DNA of 64,000 bases from Pictodentalium vernedei (GCA_031216915.1 CM062288.1:184786596-184850595), one strand, 5' to 3'. Shown: positions 1-12,550, counted from the first letter of the stretch. The notes: generated by a model not told the origin, from the letters alone. Numbers and translations: made by a program.

Positions 1-465
1 TTACCATACCTTCAGTACAAATTTGATCTGTTAATTGCATATGGGTTGTAGAGTAAACTCCTGTTAATTGTATATAAATTTTTGTAATATGTAAAAAAAA
101 TTACTGTGACGTGCACCAAATTGCCTTATTTATCAACATTTTTGGCCTCACTACATCCAATACAGGCATTTATTCTGTTATATTTTGTTTGACAGAGCTC
201 AATTCAATTCAATTCAATTTATTTCACAGCATACAAATACAAGCATGAGGCGAAAAAACAAGGTTACAAAATCATAGACAGATGTATACTGTGGGGAATG
301 ACATAGTCTTACGACTGTCTTCCTGCCATCCCCTGTAAGCTCTGTCAAACAAAATATAATAGAATAAATGCTCAGTTTACCTCCAGAACACAGGAAACTG
401 ACCAAATCCCTGTTAATTGTATACTCCTGTTAATTGAATAATTTTCACTGGCGGATTCTACTGTA
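1..465 (-). mobile_element. MITE of the CAGTGGAGCC..TTAATTGAATA family, reverse copy, cut by window edge
   Basis: The right edge (about 452-465) reads GGATTCTACTGTA, the complement of the 5' end seen at 5835 and 24556, followed inward by 'CCTGTTAATTGAATA' blocks. Other copies lie at 24556-25250, 26060-29478 and 29727-30177. Positions 205-345 interrupt it with unrelated sequence: an AATTC run, then about 120 bases, between two halves of a hairpin built on GACAGAGCTC / GAGCTCTGTC. It abuts a 335-bp-monomer element at 466, as if inserted into an ACATATAATACAGG site with a TA target, as Tc1/mariner-type MITEs do. It is non-coding. The superfamily is inferred only from the TA boundary. Confidence 0.5.
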
Positions 466-3128
466 ATACAGGTTTTTTTCTCATGTGTAAATTATGCAAA
501 TTAGACTAACTTTGATTTATTTAGTGTTACTTTCAGCACTGTAACTGCAAATGCCAATACGGCTTGGGCTAGAGGCCGTATTTATGAACCGATCTTTACG
601 AAAATTCTTGGATACCTTTGTTATCACCGTGGCATGAGAACGAGTGTTTTTAAGTCCGGTCTGAAATTGAAGATGGCCACTGGCAGCCATTTTGTACAAA
701 ATTAGGTGCAATTAGATTTTTGCGCAGAACTTCCATATGAAAGTGCTGATTTGAATAATTATTTGTGTGAATGTTTAGTACCAAGGGATACATCACATAT
801 AATATGGGTTTTTTTTCTTGTGCATATTGCATAAATTATGCATAAATTATGCCAGTTAGACTAACTTTGATCTGTTTAATGTTACTTTCAGCACTGTAAC
901 TGCAAATGCCAATACGGCTCGGGCTAGAGGCCGTATTTATGAACCAATCTTTACGAAACTACTTGGGTACCTTTGTTATCACCTTGGGATGAGAACGAGT
1001 GTTTCAGGGTGCGGCCCAAAATTCAAGATGGCTGCCAGTGGCCATTTTGTACTGAAATTAGGTCCAATCAGTTTTTGTACACAACTTCTATACGGCTCAG
1101 GCTAGAGGCCATATTTATGAACCGATCTTTATGAAACTTCTTGGGTACCTTTGTTATCACCGTGGGACGAGAATGATTGTTTTGGGTTGCAGTCCGAAAG
1201 TCAAGATGTCTGCCGGCGGCCATTTTGTATCAAAATTAGTGCAATCAGTTTTTTGTACAGAACTACTGTATGAAAGTTCAGTTTTGAATAAATTTCTGTA
1301 TGAATGTTTAGTAACATGGAATACATCACATATAATACGTGTTTTTTTCTCGAGCAGAAATTATGCAAATTAGATGAACTTTGATTTATTCAGTGCTACT
1401 TATACACAGTAAGTGCATGTGTCAATACGGCTTGGGCTTGAGGCTGTATTTATGAACCAATCTTCACAAAACTTCTTGGGTACATTTGTTATCACTTTGG
1501 GATGAGAACGAGTGTTTCTGGGTGCAGTCCAAAATTCAAGATGGCTACCAGTGGCCATTTTGTACCGAAATCAGGTCCAATCAGTTTTTGTACACAACTT
1601 CTATACGGCTCAGGCTAGAGGCCGTATTTATGATCCGATCTTTACGAAACTTCTTGGGTATCTTTGTTATCACTGTGGGATGAGAACAAGTGTTTTTGGG
1701 TGCAGTCCAAAATTCAAGATGGCCGCCAGCAGACTTTTTGTACCAAAATTAGTGCAATCAGTTTTTTGTACAGAACTTCAGTATGAAAGTTCTGATTTGA
1801 ATAATTTTTGTGTGTGAATGTTCAGTACCAAGGGATACATCACATATAATACAGGTTTTTTTCTCGTACATAAATTATGCCAATTAGACTAACTTTGATC
1901 TATTTAGTGTTACTTTCAGCACTGTAACTGCAAATGCCAATACGGCTTGGGCTAGAGGCCATATTTATGAACCGATCTTTACGAAACTTCTTGGGTACCT
2001 TTGTTACCACCATGGGAAGTGAACAAGTGTTTTTTGGGTGCGGTCCGAAATTCAAGATGGCTGCCGGCGACTATTTTGTACCAAAATTAGTGCAATCAGT
2101 TTTTTGTACAGAACTTCTGTATGAAAGTTCTGATTTGAATAAATTTCTGTATGAATGTTTAGTAACATGGAATACATCACATATGATAAGGGGTTTTTTC
2201 TCGACCAGAAATTATGCAAATTAGATGAATTTTGATTTATTCAGTGCTACTTATACACAGTAAGTGCATGTGTCAATACGGCTTGGGCTAGAGGCTGTAT
2301 TTATGAACCGATCTTCACAAAACTTCTTGGGTACATTTGTTATCACCTTGAGATGAGAACGGGTGTTTCTGGGTGAGGTCCAAAATTCAAGATGGCTCTC
2401 AGTGGCCATTTTGTACCAAACTTAGGTCCAATCAGTTTTTGTACACAACTTTTATACGGCCCAGGCTAGAGGCCGTATTTATGAACCGATCTTTACAAAA
2501 CTTCTTGGATACCTCTTTGTTATCACTGTGGGACAAGAACGAGTGTTTTTGAGTGCGGTCCAAAATTCAAGATGGCTGCCAGCAGCCTTTTTGTACCAAA
2601 ATTAATGCAATCAGTTTTTTGTACAGAACTTCTGTATGGAAGTTCTGATTTGAATAAATTTTTGTAGGAATGTTTAGTAACATGGAATACATCACATATA
2701 ATATGGGTTTCTTTCTTGTGCAGAAATTATGCAAATCAGATGAACTTTGATTTGTTCAGCACTACTTATGCACAGTAAGTGCACAGGTCAATACGGCTCG
2801 GGCAAGAGTCTGTATTTATGAACTGATCTTCATGAAACTTCTTGGGGTACCTTTTTTATCACCTTGTGACAGGAACGAGTGTTTTTGGGTGCCTTTGTTA
2901 TCACTGTACTATGAGAACAAATATTTTGGGGTTCAGTCACCCACTTTTACAATACTTTACCTATATATTTGTTACGGACTACGGTCAGCATTTATGTACA
3001 GACTGTTACAATACTTTACATGTACCTTTGTTATCAGGTCATTACCAAGATATTTGTCATTGCTGTCTCACACTATACATGTACATGTCTTAAATAAGTT
3101 GAGCTACAGTGTCATTGACACTTTCATT
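466..3128 (+). mobile_element. HINE/Helentron-like element, 335-bp-monomer family, copy 1 (5' part missing)
   Basis: Tandem monomers of about 335 bp, plus some shortened ~175-bp versions, run from 466 to about 2830. Each holds CGGCTCGGGCTAGAGG, GAACCGATCTTTACGAAACT, AAGATGGCCGCC and AAATTATGCAAATTAGA. The 3' end is diagnostic: AAGTTGAGCTACAGTGTC followed by the hairpin AGTGTCATTGACACT and TTTCATT, ending near 3128. AAGTTGAGCT is the inverse of the AGCTCAACTT that begins full copies at 6417, 13384 and 50137. The 5' end is absent because a MITE borders it and the rest lies outside the window. Open frames starting MARARGRIYEP.. recur once per monomer on both strands and are not genes. Assignment to Helentron/HINE is inferred from structure. 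Confidence 0.7.
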
Positions 3129-4085
3129 TAAATCTAGGCTGGCCAGAAATCACTCTCCTGGGAGCAAAAAATTGCTCTCCTGAACTATTTTTCATTGTTT
3201 TGCTTCACAAATGTTCTCTAAATGCCTTGTATGTAGTGTGTATTCTCCATCAAATGCATTCAAGACAATGAAACTAAAAGCTGCAAATCTCAGACCATGT
3301 TACCATCAATCCATCACAATAACTTAGGTCTTCAGAGCAAAAAATGAAAAATTTAATTTTGAGAATCAGCTCAGGATGTGTTTGGTGAAGAGTTAAAGAT
3401 AAGTATTTGCCTAATGTTTCTTGGTCGACGTTTTTTAACTATTAACCTGTATATAACATTTTCATGAATTTCTTATAAAATCAAGTCATGGCTTCTGTAA
3501 AGTAGCTATAGAGCTGGATGGTATACAGTATATATTGTGCTGTACTAGTAATTTATGATACGAAGGGAATCTCAAAACATGAGTTATTGTTTTGAAAGAG
3601 GCTCCCATCTTTAGCTAAAAATTCTTCAGACAATGGCACTTTACCCAAAATGACTGATAAGATGAGTGTAAGGACTACTTATTTCCACAGACACTCGCCA
3701 GCAGTCATTTGAAGTAATAAAAAAGTTGCGAGAAAAAACCCTGGGTGGTATTTTCTGTTTTTCTTCAGCATCAAATTATCAGTCATGAGTGCCAATGTTA
3801 TTTCCATCCTTATGAACAAATAACACTTTCAAGATTCGTCACATTCCCTTGTCTTATCATCATTGTGAGTTGATAGTTGAATATGAACACTCTGTGTCTC
3901 TGACTTATATAAAACGGCAACCTACATCTGGACAGTACACCCAAAATATTGTTCAGTATTGGCATTGGTGTCAATATTGTGTCAATACCACATATTGAGG
4001 TATGTCATCCCCAAAATACTAAGGGTAAAATGTTAACACCACCCAACTCTAGGCAGCAGTAACTCGATTTGATGAACAATTCAAT
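3129..4085. other. Unassigned AT-rich DNA
   Basis: I find no long open frame, RNA gene, tandem array or clear transposon end here. The sequence is ordinary AT-rich non-coding DNA. It could be old decayed repeat or intron. Confidence 0.6.
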
Positions 4086-4126
4086 AGTCTCATTTTGAAA
4101 AACCATTTTTTTTTTTTTTTTTTTTT

Positions 4127-4181
4127 AGAAAACTACTCCTGTTTATATATAAAGTGCTCCAATAAACAGGAGTAGTTTTCT
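4127..4181. repeat. 19-bp perfect inverted repeat (hairpin)
   Basis: Arm 4127-4145 (AGAAAACTACTCCTGTTTA) is exactly complementary to 4163-4181, with a 17-nt spacer. It directly follows a run of about 22 T's (4105-4126) and precedes the larger palindrome at 4241-4327, so it probably belongs to a decayed fold-back MITE. Confidence 0.75.
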
Positions 4182-4240
4182 ATGTAACATGTAACAAATA
4201 AATTAAATTTTACATTTTTAAAAACAAATTTCACAATTTT

Positions 4241-4327
4241 TCAATAAAACAGTACAAATATGGATATCATTAGAACCAGCTCGACTAGCTGGTTCTAATG
4301 ATATCCATATTTGTATAGTTTTATTGA
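4241..4327. repeat. Large palindrome with 41-bp arms
   Basis: Arms 4241-4281 and 4287-4327 are complementary except for two adjacent bases (4251-4252), around a 5-nt centre CGACT. The arms include ATGGATATCATTAGAACC. Such near-perfect symmetry suggests the centre of a recent fold-back element or a template-switch inversion. There is no coding sequence. Confidence 0.85.
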
Positions 4328-4485
4328 GCAACTTCTGAGATATTTTAGGCTGTGATAGGCTTATTCTGGTTAATTTTCTGGCCATTTTTGGCTGCTATGT
4401 CAGTTAATGGGTTAACAAGATTGAGAAACCTTTCCTTATTCCTTTATAGATGGTTAGTCTCACTTTCAGCATCTTATTCATTATT

Positions 4486-4913
4486 GTGTCGCCGCCCCAC
4501 GAAGTGGTGAGCGACATATAGGGATTACTTTTGTCGTCCGCGTTACACTTTCTCTTATCCGCCACTCCTCTTTAACCTATGAATGGATTTTGATGAAACT
4601 TTCAGTGATTCTTTATCACATCATGGCATTGTTCACCTCCTATTTTATTTTTTGATTTGCTGTATTTTTTCCAGAGTTATGCCTATTTTTCACTTAGAAT
4701 TCTGTCATTTCTCTTATCCGCCACTCCTCTTTAACCTTTGAATGGATTTTGATGAAACTTTCAGTGATTCTTTATCACATCATGGCATTGTGCACCTCCT
4801 ATTTTATTTTTTGATCCACTGTATTTTTTCCAGAGTTATGCCCCTTTTCCACTTAGAATTCTGTCTGAAACGCCAGGCGACACACGTCTTCCATGGAAGA
4901 CTCACATCTTAGT
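4486..4913 (+). mobile_element. Short HINE-like element, TGTCGCC..GGCGACA family
   Basis: It starts GTGTCGCCGCCCCACGAAG, which holds a CCCCACGAAGTGGTG-type hairpin. It has two tandem copies of a 159-bp unit (4551 and 4710, each starting TCTCTTATCCGCCACTCC), then GGCGACA, the inverse of TGTCGCC. It ends with the perfect palindrome GTCTTCCATGGAAGAC and TCACATCTTAGTT. The order of 5' end, tandem core, subterminal inverted repeat and terminal hairpin is the same as in the AGCTCA families, in unrelated sequence. The exact last base is uncertain by a few nucleotides. Confidence 0.6.
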
Positions 4914-5560
4914 TATCCCTCTGACCTCCGAAGCCCTCCATCTGTCTGCCTGTCCAACCGTCTGTCTGCCCAGGATAAGCAGATGTACATTGTGGGGTTT
5001 ACAATTTAGGGTCAGTGGTAGTTGTGGGGTTGGGTTAGTACAGTGGCCACTTGTGAGGGTTATTTTTTGCACTGTGGGGGTAATTTTTTGACCTTGTGGG
5101 GTTAGGGTTTAACATGGGAAAAATCCCACAAGTAAGAACGTGTAAGAATGTCCATCTGTCTGTCCATACAAACGTTTTGGATTATAATTTCAAAGCCTTC
5201 AGTCGGATTTGGATCTTCTTTGGTTTGCTGATAGACCAGCATGGGAAACAGATATGCACAAGGAACGGGTTCGGTCCAATAATTTTTCCCAGAGTTATGG
5301 CCCTTCTTCTCTCTTTTGACATAGAAAACTTTTTCTGTCCCACAATAACTTTAAGGCTACTTCGATCATGCCTCCGGGTTGGGGGGCAGTGGCCCACGCT
5401 TTGCATATCCCTTATTTATTGGTGTTCAAGGCCACATATTTCTGCACAATCGCTAATTGTTGCCACACTTTCAGCATCTTTGGCAATCTCATGACCATGA
5501 TTGAGTAACACAAGTCTGCTTGCTAGCAGAATTTGTTTTATGCAGGACAATTGACCACTA
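4914..5560. repeat. Dispersed repeat fragment with CCAGAGTTATGGCCC..TTGCAT block
   Basis: Part of this stretch (about 5285-5405) recurs at about 44378-44520: CCCAGAGTTATGG, TTTCTGTCCCACAATA, AAGGCTACTT and GGCCCACGCTTTGCAT appear in the same order. TCTGTCTGCCTGTCC-type simple sequence at 4940-4965 and 5150-5165 suggests truncated tandem-core elements. I see no intact ends and no gene. Confidence 0.5.
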
Positions 5561-5833
5561 GTAGGTAGGTAGGTAGTTTGTTTGTTTATTGGGATTTAAT
5601 GGCACTCTCAACAGCCAGGGTCACTTTGTGTTAGAGTTAGGTAGTTAATCCTTGTTCAGCAGTATTATGCTTTTTTGCAAAACAGTGTGTTCGTTTTACA
5701 TTTGTAGTTTAAAATATTATTTTGTTTTTCAGTTTTAGGTTTACAGTGTATACTCTTCTGCTTATTTATGGTATTTTCACATTATGGGATGTAAGTATTT
5801 AAAATTATACAAGCACTCCAGACATGTCTTGGT
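5561..5833. other. GTAG simple repeat and SINE-tail-like fragment, otherwise unassigned
   Basis: A short (GTAG)n/(TTTG)n stretch at 5562-5588 is followed by TATTGGGATTTAATGGCACTC. This resembles the reversed 3' tail of the SINE at 60441, which reads TATTCATTGGGGGATTAACG. No head is present. Confidence 0.35.
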
Positions 5834-5834
5834 T

Positions 5835-5990
5835 ATACAGTGGAGCCCACTTGATTGGATATTTCTTAATTCAATAACTCTGTTAATTACATTCAACTTA
5901 CAGACACCAAACCATTTATCACATCTTCAATGCAGATTTGATCTGTTAATTTTGTGTTTGTTATGGGATAAAATCCTGTTTATTGAATAA
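5835..5990 (+). mobile_element. MITE fragment, CAGTGGAGCCCACTT family
   Basis: ACAGTGGAGCCCACTTGATT at 5835 matches the ends of the copies at 24556 and 30177. Inside are TTAATTCAATAACTCTGTTAATT and ATGCAGATTTGATCTGTTAATT. Only about one third of a full copy remains. The stretch 5991-6416 that follows holds no recognisable feature. Confidence 0.45.
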
Positions 5991-6416
5991 AAAGTATTGT
6001 CATCTCTCAAAGAATTACATTGACAACCAGGCCTTACATTTTGAAATAATGCAAGGGGAAGAAACACGGAGACTGACAGTTACCATTTCCTCACCATTTC
6101 CAATGCATGCATATCAAATGCTGTTCATTTTCCATACACTTCAGGTGTGCATAATCAACTTGGTACCTTGATTCTACATCATGTTTCCATATTCTGTCGT
6201 AATCTTCTTATAAGTTTCAGAGTTTACTTGTGGCATATGTGTCTTTTTTACTGTGTTTTGTGTATCTGCACAGGATTTTAACCATTCTTTGAGCATATTA
6301 TGTTTCATCAATCAGTAGGCACAATTTTCTTGGCTATGACTGAGAATTAGATGCAAATACAAAAACTGAAAGTATGTTTTTTTTTTTAGATATGCATGGT
6401 TGTGACTTTCATTATT

Positions 6417-8034
6417 AGCTCAACTTTGGCGAAGCCAAATTAGAGCTTTAGCCATGGCCAGTCGTCCGTCTGTCCGCCTGTCTGTCAACAATTCAATACG
6501 GCTCGGGCTACAGGCCATATTTATGAACTGATCTTTACGAAACTTCTTGGATACCTTTGTTATGACCGTGGGACGAGAACAAGTGTTTTTGGATCCGATC
6601 CGAAATTCAAGTTGGCCGCTGTCGGCCATTTTGTACAGACTAAGGTGAAATCAGATTTTTGCGCAGAACTTCCATATGAAAGCGCTGATTTGAATAATTT
6701 TTTGTATGAATGTTTAGTACCGTACCATGGGGTACATTACATATAATACGGGTTTTTTTCTCGTACGTAAATTATGCAAATTAGATTAACTTTGATGTAT
6801 TTAGTGTTAATTTCAGTACTGTAAGTGCAAATGCCAATACGGCTCGAGCTAGAGAGTCTGTATTTATGAACCGATCTTCACGAAACTTCTTCGATACTTT
6901 TGATATCACCATGGGACGAGAATGAGTGTTTTTGGGTGCGGTCCAAAATTCAAGATGGCCGATGTCAGCCATTTTATATTATATGAAAGCGCTGATTTGA
7001 AAAATTTTGTGCGTGAATGTTTAGTACCATGGGATACATCACATATAATACAGGTTTTTTTCTCGTGCAGAAATTATGCAAATTAGATGAACTTTGATTT
7101 TTTCAGTGCTACTTACACACAGTAAGTACACATGTCAATATGGCTCGGGCTAGAGGCTGTATTTATCAACCAATCTTCACGAAACTTCTTGGGTACCTCT
7201 GTTATCACCTTGGGACGAGAACGAGTGTTTCTGAGTGTGATCCAAAATTCAAGATGGCTGCCAGTAGCCATTTTGTACCGAAATTTGGTCTAATCAGTTT
7301 TTTGTACACAACTTCTATACGGCTCAGGCTAGAGGCCGTATTTATGAACCCATCTTTATGAAACTTCTTGGGTACCTTTGTTATCACAGTGGGACGAGAC
7401 CAAGTGTTTTTGGGTACAGTCCAAAATTCAAGATGGCTGCCAGCAGCCATTTTGTACCAAAATTAGTGCAATCAGTTTTTTGTACAGAACTTCTGTATGA
7501 AAGTTCTGATTTGAATAAATTTTTGTAGGAATGTTTAGTAATATGGAATACATCACATATAATACGAGTTTTTTCTCGTGCAGAAATTATACAAATTAGA
7601 TGAACTTTGATTTATTCAGTGCTACTTACACACAGTAAGTGCACATGTCAATACGGCTCAGGCTAGAGTCTGTATTTATTAACCGATCTTCACGAAACTT
7701 TTTGGGGTACCTTTGTTAACACCTTGTGACAGGAACGAGTGTTTTGGGGTGCCTTTGTTATCTCTGTACTATTTTTGGGGGTTCATTCAGACCCACTTTG
7801 GGACTCAAAAGATTTCTTTTCTGGTTTGGCATCTAACTGTCACCCCGCCTTTACAATACTTTACCTATATATTTGTTACAGGCTACGGTCAGCATTTATG
7901 TACAGACCGTTACAAAACTTTACATGTACCTTTGTTATCAGGTCATTACCTTGATGTTTGTCATTGCTGTGTCATATACTATACATGTATGTGTCTTAAA
8001 CAAGTTGAGCTACAGTGTCATTGACACTTTCATT
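6417..8034 (+). mobile_element. HINE/Helentron-like element, 335-bp-monomer family, copy 2 (both ends present)
   Basis: The 5' end AGCTCAACTTTGGCGAAGCC folds on itself as AGCTC..TTGGCGAAGCCAA..GAGCT and is followed by a GTCCGTCTGTCCGCCTGTC stretch. Tandem monomers run to about 7700. The 3' end is AAGTTGAGCT, then the GTGTCATTGACAC hairpin and TTTCATT at 8034. It is flanked by T runs on both sides, as expected for insertion between T's. It is non-coding; the repeated open frames are products of the monomer. No target duplication is visible. Confidence 0.7.
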
Positions 8035-8122
8035 TTTTTTTTTGTTCATCCATACGAATAAATAGTTCGTTATATATTCGTCTACTTCCTTGACTTATCC
8101 CCAATATATTGTAAGATAAAAT

Positions 8123-8273
8123 GATTATTACCATTATGTGGATGTACAAAATATGTATCGCTCCGGGTTCTGAGGGTAGATCATGACTCGTCTTTCACTC
8201 GTCGTGATCTGCCCTTAGAACCCGGAGCGAGACTCTGATACGTACTTTGTCCATCCACATAATGGTAATAATC
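8123..8273. repeat. Fold-back palindrome with ~65-bp arms
   Basis: GATTATTACCATTATGTGGA at 8123 is inverted at the right end (to 8273). The inner arms CGCTCCGGGTTCTGAGGG and CCCTTAGAACCCGGAGCG pair with few mismatches around a TCGTCTTTCACTCG centre. The whole is almost one long hairpin, typical of a palindromic MITE. Target duplications are not clear. Confidence 0.75.
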
Positions 8274-9332
8274 TCTATGTACACAGTCCCATCGTCCCAG
8301 ATGAAAAACAACTCATGAAATTCGGTACATTCAGAGTGTTGAGTTTACTTTGGATGTAAAAGAATTTCGATGTTCATTAATTCGTTGTTTATCAGCAATC
8401 TGACAAAAATTGTTTCAGATTACGCAGATTACCATTCTAAAGGGTTAGTTTCACTGTCAGTGTATCTTCACCAATATATGACAAAATTTGCCTCTCAAGA
8501 CCATTTGTTTTCTCACCTTGATGAGCAGACTTGCTTTTAAATAAACTGCCTATTGTTTTTTTTAGCTCACCTGAGCGAAGCTCAAGGGGAGCTTAACTAA
8601 TCACTTTCTGTCCGTCGTCCGTCGTCCGTCGTCCGGCGTCCGTCGTCCGTCGTCCGTCGTCCGTCGTCCGTCGTCGTCCGTCCGGCGTTAACTTTACATT
8701 ATCGACTTCTCCTCCTAAACCACTAGCCCAATTTTATTCAAATGTTGGCTAAATGTTTATTACCTAATGCCAATTCAGATTTGTTCAAATGAAGTTGCCC
8801 CTCCTCCTGGGTGGTGCCACACCCCCAAGGGGCACCAAAATCTTTGTAAATCTTCTTCTCATGAACCAGCAGTAGCAGAGACTTGATATTTGGTGTGCAG
8901 CTTCCTTTTGAGGTGTAGACTCAGATTTGTTCAAGAGAAGTTTGTGGGGCTATACTTGACGTTGTTATGAGAGGGGCAAAATTTTTTGCCCCGCCCAAAA
9001 TTTCTATTTTCCAAACCGAGAGGCTGATTTGAACCAAATTTTATGTGAGGGCTTATTGGGTCATGAGTACTTGATTTATGCAAAAAAAAATTTTCCCGCA
9101 GCCCCGTGGGAACCGCAGGAGCTAAAAATAGAAAAAATTTAAAACGCCCATATCTCCAAAACTGCACGGCACTGAGAATTTTTATTTGGTGTGCAGCTTC
9201 CTTAGGACCAACAGAAAGGATTGGTAAAAAAAAATTGCCATCGGTTTTATCATAGGGTACAGTTTCGGGACTTTGAAAAAGTGCTGAGTCAGCACTTTTT
9301 AACACTGTAGGCAATGGGAAAAACATTAAAAA

Positions 9333-11740
9333 ATCTTCTTCTCCAGATCCAGCAGGCAGAATCTTTTGATATTTGGTATGCAACATTGTAGGGTGGATCT
9401 GATTCCAGTTTGTTCAAATCGGCCCCCTGGGTTCATATTTGGGCTCAGTATAGGAGCCCGATTTCGAACTTAGTGCATTTCAGGCAAATTTCTTAAAAAA
9501 TCTTCTTCTCCAGATCCAGCAGGCAGAATCTTTTGATATTTGGTATGCAACATTGTGGGGTGGATCTGATTCAAGTTTGTTCAAATCGGCCCCCTGGGTT
9601 TATATTTGGGTTCAGTATAGGAGCCCAAATTTGAACTTACTGCATTTCAGGCAAATTTCTTTGAAAATCTTCTTCTCCAGATCCAGCAGGCAGAATCTTT
9701 TGATATTTGGTATGCAACATTGTAGGGTAGATCTGATTCAAGTTTGTTCAAATCGGCCCCCTGGATACATATTTGGGCTTACTATAGAAGCCCGAATTCG
9801 AACTTAGTGCATTTCAGGCAAATTTCTTCAAAAATCTTCTTCTCCAGATCCAGCAGGCAGAATCTTTTGATATTTGGTATGCAATGTTGCGGGGTAGATC
9901 TGATTCAAGTTTGTTCAAATCGGCCCCCTGGATACATATTTGGGCTTACTATAGAAGCCCGAATTCGAACTTAGTGCATTTCAGGCAAATTTCTTAAAAA
10001 ATCTTCTTCTCCAGATCCAGCAGGCAGAATCTTTTCATATTTGGTAAGCAACATTGTGGGGTGGATCTGATTCAAGATTGTTCAAATCGTCCCCTGGGTT
10101 AATATTTGGGCTCAGTATAGGAGCCCGATTTCGAACTTAGTGCATTTCAGGCAAATTTCTTAAAAAATCTTCTTCTCCAGATCCAGCAGGCAGAATCTTT
10201 TGATATTTGGTATGCAACATTGTAGGGTGGATCTGATTCAAGTTTGTTCAAATCGGCCCCCTGGGTTCATATTTGGGCTCAGTATAGGAGCCCGATTTCG
10301 AACTTAGTGCATTTAGGCAAATTTCTTAAAAAATCTTCTTCTCCAGATCCAGAAGGCAGAATCTTTTGATATTTGGTATGCAACATTGTGGGGTGGATCT
10401 GATTCAAGTTTGTTCAAATCGGCTTCCTAGATTCATATTTGGGCTCACTATAGAAGCTCGAATTTGAACTTAGTGCATTTCATGCAAATTTCTTAAAAAA
10501 TCTTCTTCTCCAGATCCAGCAGGCAGAATCTTTTCATATTTGGTAAGCAACATTGTGGGGTGGATCTGATTCAAGTTTGTTCAAATCGGCCCCCTGGGTT
10601 TATATTTGGGCTCAGTATAGGAGCCCAAATTTGAACTTAGTGCATTTCAAGCAAATTTATTAAAAAATCTTCTTCTCCAGATCCAGCAGGCAGAATCTTT
10701 TGATATTTGGTATGCAACATTGTGGGGTGGATCTGATTCAAGTTTGTTCAAATCGGCTTCCTAGATTCATATTTGGGCTCACTATAGAAGCTCGAATTCG
10801 AACTTAGTGCATTTCAGGCAAATTTCTTAAAAAATCATCTTCTCCAGATCCAGCAAGCAGAATCTTTTGATATTTGGTATGCAACATTGCGGGGTGGATC
10901 TGATTCAAGTTTGTTCAAATCAGCCCCCTGGATTCATATTTGGGCTCACTATAGAAGCTCGAATTCAAACTTAGTGCATTTCGGGCAAATTTCTTCAAAA
11001 ATCTTCTTCTCCAGATCCAGCAGGCAGAATCTTTTGATATTTGGTATGCAACATTGCGGGGTGGATCTGATTCAAGTTTGTTCAAATCGGCCCCCTGGAT
11101 TCATATTTGGGCTTAATATAGAAGCCCGAATTCGCACTTAGTGCATTTCAGGCAAATTTCTTCAAAAATCTTCTTCTCCAGATCCAGCAGGCAGAATCGT
11201 TTGATATTTGGTATGCAACATTGTGGGGTGGATCTGATTCAAGTTTGTTCAAATCGGCCCCCTGGATTCATATTTGGGCTTAATATAGAAGCCCGAATTC
11301 GCACTTAGTGCATTTCGGGCAAATTTATTAAAAAATCTTCTTCTCCAGATCCAGCAGGCAGAATCTTTTGATATTTGGTATGCAACATTGTGGGGTAGAT
11401 CTGATTCAAGTTTGTTCAAATCGGCTTCCTAGTTTCATATTTGGGCTCACTATAGAAGCTCGAATTCGAACTTAGTGCATTTCAGGCAAATTTCTTAAAA
11501 AATCTTCTTCTCCAGATCCAGCTTCAGAATCTTTTCATATTTGGTAAGCAACATTGTGGGGTGGATCTGATTCAAGTTTGTTCAAATCGGCCCCCTGGGT
11601 TTATATTTGGGCTCCGTATAGGAGCCCAAATTTTAACTTAGTGCGTTTCAGGCATATTTCTTAAAAAATCTTCTTCTCCAGATCCCGCAGGCAGAATCTT
11701 TTGATATTGGTATGCAACATTGTAGGGTGGATCTGATTGT
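9333..11740 (+). repeat. Tandem array, ~14 copies of a 167-bp monomer (in element A)
   Basis: Successive ATCTTCTTCTCCAG starts fall at 9333, 9500, 9667, 9834, 10001 and 10167, that is every 166-167 bp. Each monomer holds CCAGATCCAGCAGGCAGAAT, GGGTGGATCTGATTCAAG, TTCAAATCGGCCCCCTGG, ATATTTGGGCTCA and GAACTTAGTGCATTTC. Variants alternate (GGCTTCCTAGATTC versus GGCCCCCTGG; CGAATTCGAAC versus CCAAATTTGAAC), which suggests higher-order structure. The apparent 76-84-aa frames are artefacts of the repeat. Confidence 0.9.
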
Positions 11741-12476
11741 GATTCATGAACGTATTTATTTGTAAAGTTGATAGAATCTTAGACAAAATTTGCAGAAAAG
11801 ATCTACTATAGAAGGGATGGTATCCAGGGTGAACCGTTTACCCAAATCTAGCAGTACTAATGCATTATTCACACAAATCTTCGTTCAAATTTTATGACCC
11901 CTCATTGGAACACTCGCATTCAGCTCATTCCAACAAAGGTCATATGCCATGTTTTCGAGACAAAGGAATAAAAATTTTAGTTATTCATGAAATTTTTAGG
12001 CAACTGTTGTCTGTTATTCACATTGCTTCATGAAATTTCAGTACTTTTGGAAGTTACCTCAGTAATCAAGGGTTAATTCCCCTTAATTAAATGTCGCCTC
12101 TAAAAAACAACCACTTTGCATATCTTACCTTTTTACCAGCATAACTGCCAAAACTTGTCAGCATTCTTCGCAAAAATCGCTATTCAAATTTTAATTTTTG
12201 TCTCTTAAACATACATGTACTTATCGCTTGTAAATACCCCATTGGAATGAGCTTTTTGAGCTCATTCCAATGAGAGGTCGCACACCATGCTTTTTGAGTC
12301 AAAAAAGCAATTTTTTTAGTTATTCCAGAATTTCGTACGTAAAACACAGCTTTATGACTTCACATTAAAATGAGCTCTCTAAGCTTGTTCCAATCAACAT
12401 TCACGCACTATGTCTTTCACACAAAAAATAAAATTTTCCATTTATTCAGGAATTTTGTTTGCAAGAACACTCTTAC

Positions 12477-12550
12477 CCCCCCCCCCCCACCCCACAAACA
12501 CACACACACAAACACACACACACACACACACAACACAGACACACACATCT
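12477..12550. repeat. Poly-C / CA simple repeat in element A
   Basis: About 13 C's lead into CCACCCCAC and a (CA)n tract. The same position in element B (18319-18395) has a longer, uninterrupted C run of about 28. Slippage at this tract is one of the main differences between the two copies. Confidence 0.9.

Noticed and set aside
466-2224. Recurrent 60-116-aa frames such as MARARGRIYEPIFTKLLGYL, repeated in all 335-bp-monomer elements
   Set aside because: They recur once per tandem monomer on both strands, break differently in each copy and lack a start context; they are by-products of the monomer.
8931-9386. 151-161-aa minus-strand frames in the leader of elements A and B (also 14772-15257)
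   Set aside because: Present in both because the elements are near-identical; the frame is broken in element C and the related 26-kb element, so there is no sign of selection.
9333-11740. Regularly spaced repeats resembling a CRISPR array
   Set aside because: The unit is a continuous 167-bp monomer with no unique spacers, in a eukaryotic element.
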